A DNA stretch of 64,000 nt, taken from the NCBI GenBank assembly GCA_963758025.1, contig CAVWUA010000018.1:3429-67428 (forward strand). The letters run 5' to 3'. Shown here in pieces: positions 63,664 to 64,000 of this stretch. This stretch comes from CAVWUA01 sp963758025 (lineage in GTDB: Bacteria; Planctomycetota; Planctomycetia; Isosphaerales; Isosphaeraceae). Position 1 is the stretch's first letter; each line of letters opens with the position of its first letter. Position numbers and translations under genes: made by a program. The notes beneath the pieces were generated by a model. It searched no databases and was not told the DNA's origin. It was given only the letters and a program-made list of their open reading frames with translations.

Positions 63664-63885
63664 GTGGCATCGACCTGGAGAACCATCTACACAATCGGGC
63701 AACTCGGCCGACGGTTGAATGAGCCGTTGCACCGCGTCGAGTGCACCATCAAGACGCGGGGAATCGAGCCGTCGGCGATGGCGGGCAACGCCCGCATCTT
63801 CGAGGAAGGCGACATCGAGCGGATCGCCGACGCGCTGCGGGACATCGACACGAAGAAGGAAGGGGGTGCTGGATCCACGAGCTGA
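63664..63885 (+). CDS. Small helix-turn-helix protein (excisionase/MerR-like)
   Basis: 73 residues from GTG 63664: WRTIYTIGQLGRRLNEPLHRVECTIKTRGIEPSAMAGNARIFEEGDIERIADAL. The YTIGQLGRRLNEPLHRVE helix-turn-helix followed by a wing-like R.F.EGDIERI matches MerR-type or excisionase DNA-binding proteins. Located inside an integrated element, it may regulate excision or gene expression, typically next to an integrase, which would lie beyond the window. Confidence 0.7.
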   Translation: MASTWRTIYTIGQLGRRLNEPLHRVECTIKTRGIEPSAMAGNARIFEEGDIERIADALRDIDTKKEGGAGSTS

Positions 63886-64000
63886 CCCCCAGCCTCGCTG
63901 ACGCATTGCGCCTACCCCTTCACCGCGTGACACCGACGTCACGGTGCGCCGCCATGTACGGCCCCGTGTCCTGGCGAACATTTCTCCGGTGGGCTGACGC

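Larger units (their letters stand above)
60298..64000. mobile_element. Left part of an integrated element at tRNA-Pro
   Basis: Starts at the tRNA-Pro half. Content changes sharply: short overlapping plus-strand genes, a stretch of much lower GC (about 62050-63600), and an HTH protein near the end. No integrase is seen; it should lie beyond the window. The right end is outside. Confidence 0.75.

Overview
The window looks like a chromosomal segment of a Planctomycetota bacterium, most likely Isosphaeraceae or a relative. The grounds are high GC, a DUF1559 prepilin-like protein, a twin-arginine DUF1501 protein, an ECF sigma factor with a very long C-terminal extension, a giant surface protein with a LEERLLL N-terminal signature, a secreted sulfatase, FAD and beta-helix enzymes, and many small palindromic repeats. 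This assignment is inference from gene content; no rRNA gene is present.

Layout. 1-9.2 kb: housekeeping and hypothetical genes (DUF1559 protein, single-domain response regulator, folC, coiled-coil membrane protein, citrate synthase, GbsR/MarR-type regulator, small ribbon-helix-helix-like protein, tRNA-Asn). 9.3-13.3 kb: a minus-strand set of membrane AAA-type ATPase, multi-TM protein and di-haem cytochrome c. 13.6-18.1 kb: kinase remnant, ECF sigma fusion, cupin, ABM-type monooxygenase. 18.1-28.4 kb: an RND efflux cassette (permease, adaptor, divergent outer-membrane factor) bracketed by two inverted copies of a palindrome-rich repeat; the left copy is interrupted by an IS4-family and an ISKra4-family element lying 1 bp apart, both with recognisable 9-bp target duplications. 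28.4-37.1 kb: TAXI-type binding protein, D-aminoacylase-type amidohydrolase, DUF1501 protein, a duplicated family of tiny Cys/His proteins, and a Hint-domain protein. 37.8-42.8 kb: a tandem cadherin-like surface protein. 42.9-54.9 kb: secreted carbohydrate-active genes (GH32, FAD oxidoreductase, beta-helix, SGNH hydrolase, sulfatase) with an AlgH-type protein and a GlmU-like protein. 54.9-60.1 kb: a KaiC-PAS-GAF-histidine kinase-REC fusion and a membrane hypothetical. 60.25-64 kb: the 3' half of a tRNA-Pro gene marks the end of an integrated element whose first 3.7 kb lies in the window (HNH-like remnant, small element genes, low-GC stretch, HTH protein).

An important caveat: about fifteen loci contain single-base frame changes, including essential-type genes (citrate synthase, GlmU-like). 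In the cases I could resolve, one inserted or deleted base restores a full-length family-like protein, often in a short G or C run. This pattern is better explained by uncorrected consensus indels than by mass pseudogenisation. I therefore annotate these loci as one CDS each and give the approximate break points.
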